DNA of 6,976 bases from Chloroflexota bacterium (GTDB lineage Bacteria; Chloroflexota; Dehalococcoidia; UBA3495). The stretch lies in the NCBI GenBank assembly GCA_022571575.1, contig JACZXN010000089.1, positions 1 through 6,976 on the forward strand. Direction: 5' to 3'. A program made the position numbers and the translations under genes. Every line of letters begins with the position of its first letter. The first letter of the stretch is position 1. Of the stretch, positions 6,071 to 6,976 are shown piece by piece. The notes under the pieces are model-generated. The model was not told the DNA's origin, did no database searches, and worked only from the letters and a program-made list of their open reading frames with translations.

Positions 6071-6976
6071 TTGAGTCAGAAACTTGAACTGAGCGTCGTG
6101 GACCAATCGCCGGTGCGCGCCGGCGAGTCGGCGGGCCAGGCGCTGCGCGACACCATCGCGCTGGCGGTGGAGGTCGAGAAATTGGGCTACCGGCGGTATT
6201 GGCTGGCCGAGCACCACAGCCTGCCCAACTTTGCCGGCACCAGCCCCGAGATCCTCGTCGGCCAGGTGGCCGCCCACACCAAGACCATCAGGGTGGGCAG
6301 CGGCGGGGTGATGCTCTCCCACTACAGCGCCCTGAAGGTGGCCGAGAACTTCCGCATGCTGGGCGCGCTGTACCCCGGCCGCATCGACCTGGGCATCGGC
6401 CGGGCCCCGGGCAGCGACCAGGTCACCGCGGCCGCCCTGTCCTACCCCGGACAACCCAAGGAGATCCGCCACTTCCCGCGGCAGGTGGTCGACCTGCTGG
6501 GTTTTCTGAACAACGACCTGGAAGAGGGCCATTTCTTCTCCGGAATCAGCGCCGGCCCCGGAGAGCCCGAGGTCCCGGACGTCTGGCTCTTGGGCTCCCG
6601 CTACGAAAGCGCCCAGATGGCGGCGCAGCTTGGGCTCCCCTTCGCCTACGCCCATTTCTTCGGCATCAACGTGGAAGAGGGACCGGCCATCGTGGAGAAT
6701 TACCGCAAGAATTTTCAGCCGTCGGAACGTCTCCCCGAGCCCAAGATAAACGTCGGGATCCATGTGGTCTGCGCCGAAACCGAGAAGGAAGCGCTGCGGC
6801 TATCGGCCAGCCGCGATCTGGCCCGGCTGTTCAACATCACCGGACGGGCCACGGGGATCCCCTCCCCCGAAGACGCGGCAAACTACCTGTACCAGGCCGA
6901 TGAAGCGGCCTTCATCAAACAGTACAAAAGGGTCTGCGTTGACGGTGCACCGGAGCAGGTCAAAGAGGGCCGGGAG
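6071..6976 (+). CDS. Luciferase-like (LLM class) flavin-dependent oxidoreductase, YhbW type, 3'-truncated
   Basis: Predicted FMN/FAD-dependent monooxygenase or oxidoreductase with a TIM-barrel fold; the substrate cannot be told. The frame runs 302 residues from TTG 6071 to the window edge without a stop, and family members are about 320-340 residues, so only a short C-terminal piece should be missing. Motifs of the group 1 luciferase-like family (E. coli YhbW relatives): LSVVDQSPV at the N-terminus (7-15), YRRYWLAEHHSLPNFAGTSPE (40-60), RVGSGGVMLSHYSALKVAENF (74-94), and LYPGRIDLGIGRAPGSD (100-116), then DVWLLGSRYESAQMAAQLGLPFAYAHFF near 186-213. It diverges from pstS across a 183-base gap. 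SAR202-type Chloroflexota carry many related flavin monooxygenases, which is consistent with the suggested origin, but nothing ties this gene to phosphate. Confidence 0.93.
   Translation, partial: MSQKLELSVVDQSPVRAGESAGQALRDTIALAVEVEKLGYRRYWLAEHHSLPNFAGTSPEILVGQVAAHTKTIRVGSGGVMLSHYSALKVAENFRMLGALYPGRIDLGIGRAPGSDQVTAAALSYPGQPKEIRHFPRQVVDLLGFLNNDLEEGHFFSGISAGPGEPEVPDVWLLGSRYESAQMAAQLGLPFAYAHFFGINVEEGPAIVENYRKNFQPSERLPEPKINVGIHVVCAETEKEALRLSASRDLARLFNITGRATGIPSPEDAANYLYQADEAAFIKQYKRVCVDGAPEQVKEGRE

Noticed and set aside
5888..6763. A 632-residue - strand frame (4865-6763) extending pstS upstream
   Set aside because: The part before the ATG at 5887 is antisense to the oxidoreductase gene, lacks any PstS feature and would bury the signal peptide. 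It is an open-frame artefact of GC-rich codon bias.
6199..6903. A 234-residue + strand frame inside the oxidoreductase gene
   Set aside because: It is an Arg/Pro/Gly-rich shadow frame. The overlapping frame from 6071 has clear luciferase-like motifs.
1..6976. CRISPR array, tRNA or rRNA genes, insertion sequence or prophage genes
   Set aside because: No regular repeat-spacer pattern, cloverleaf, rRNA signature, transposase motif or terminal inverted repeats were found. The genes are ordinary chromosomal metabolism and transport.

Overview
The window looks like chromosomal DNA from a GC-rich, probably single-membraned bacterium. The phosphate-binding protein is a lipoprotein, starts are mixed (ATG, GTG, TTG), and the set of HemD type, small membrane protein and YhbW-type luciferase-like oxidoreductase resembles Chloroflexota (Dehalococcoidia/SAR202-like) genomes. 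That placement is inference from protein character and gene mix, with no marker gene to prove it.

Layout. At the left edge, a 5'-truncated uroporphyrinogen-III synthase gene (hemD, + strand) ends at 706. A perfect 12-bp hairpin (732-758) lies between it and a convergent small membrane-protein gene (787-1194, - strand). A 233-base gap with a plausible promoter for that gene follows. Next comes a complete high-affinity phosphate uptake operon on the - strand, in transcription order pstS (5887-4865), pstC (4764-3820), pstA (3820-2936), pstB (2931-2158), phoU (2099-1428). A 183-base divergent control region separates pstS from a + strand luciferase-like flavin oxidoreductase gene (6071 onward) that runs off the right edge.

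How the genes work together. PstS captures phosphate outside the membrane, PstC and PstA form the channel, PstB hydrolyses ATP to drive it, and PhoU damps the transporter and the phosphate signal. pstC and pstA overlap by one base and pstA and pstB are four bases apart, so their translation is probably coupled. No phoB/phoR pair is in the window. The oxidoreductase and hemD have no evident functional tie to phosphate uptake.

Most notable signal. The signal-peptide part of pstS encodes a 16-bp hairpin with a 6-base loop, directly followed by a run of eight T (5864 down to 5821). In the mRNA this has the full form of an intrinsic terminator, yet it begins only about 23 bases after the start codon. 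A TATAAT box sits 9 bases upstream of that ATG with no Shine-Dalgarno sequence, pointing to a leaderless or nearly leaderless transcript. Together these suggest that pst expression is controlled by early termination within the coding region. Other points of interest are a decayed tandem duplication of the pstB 3' end in the pstB-phoU gap, and two short direct repeats in the pstS/oxidoreductase divergent region.
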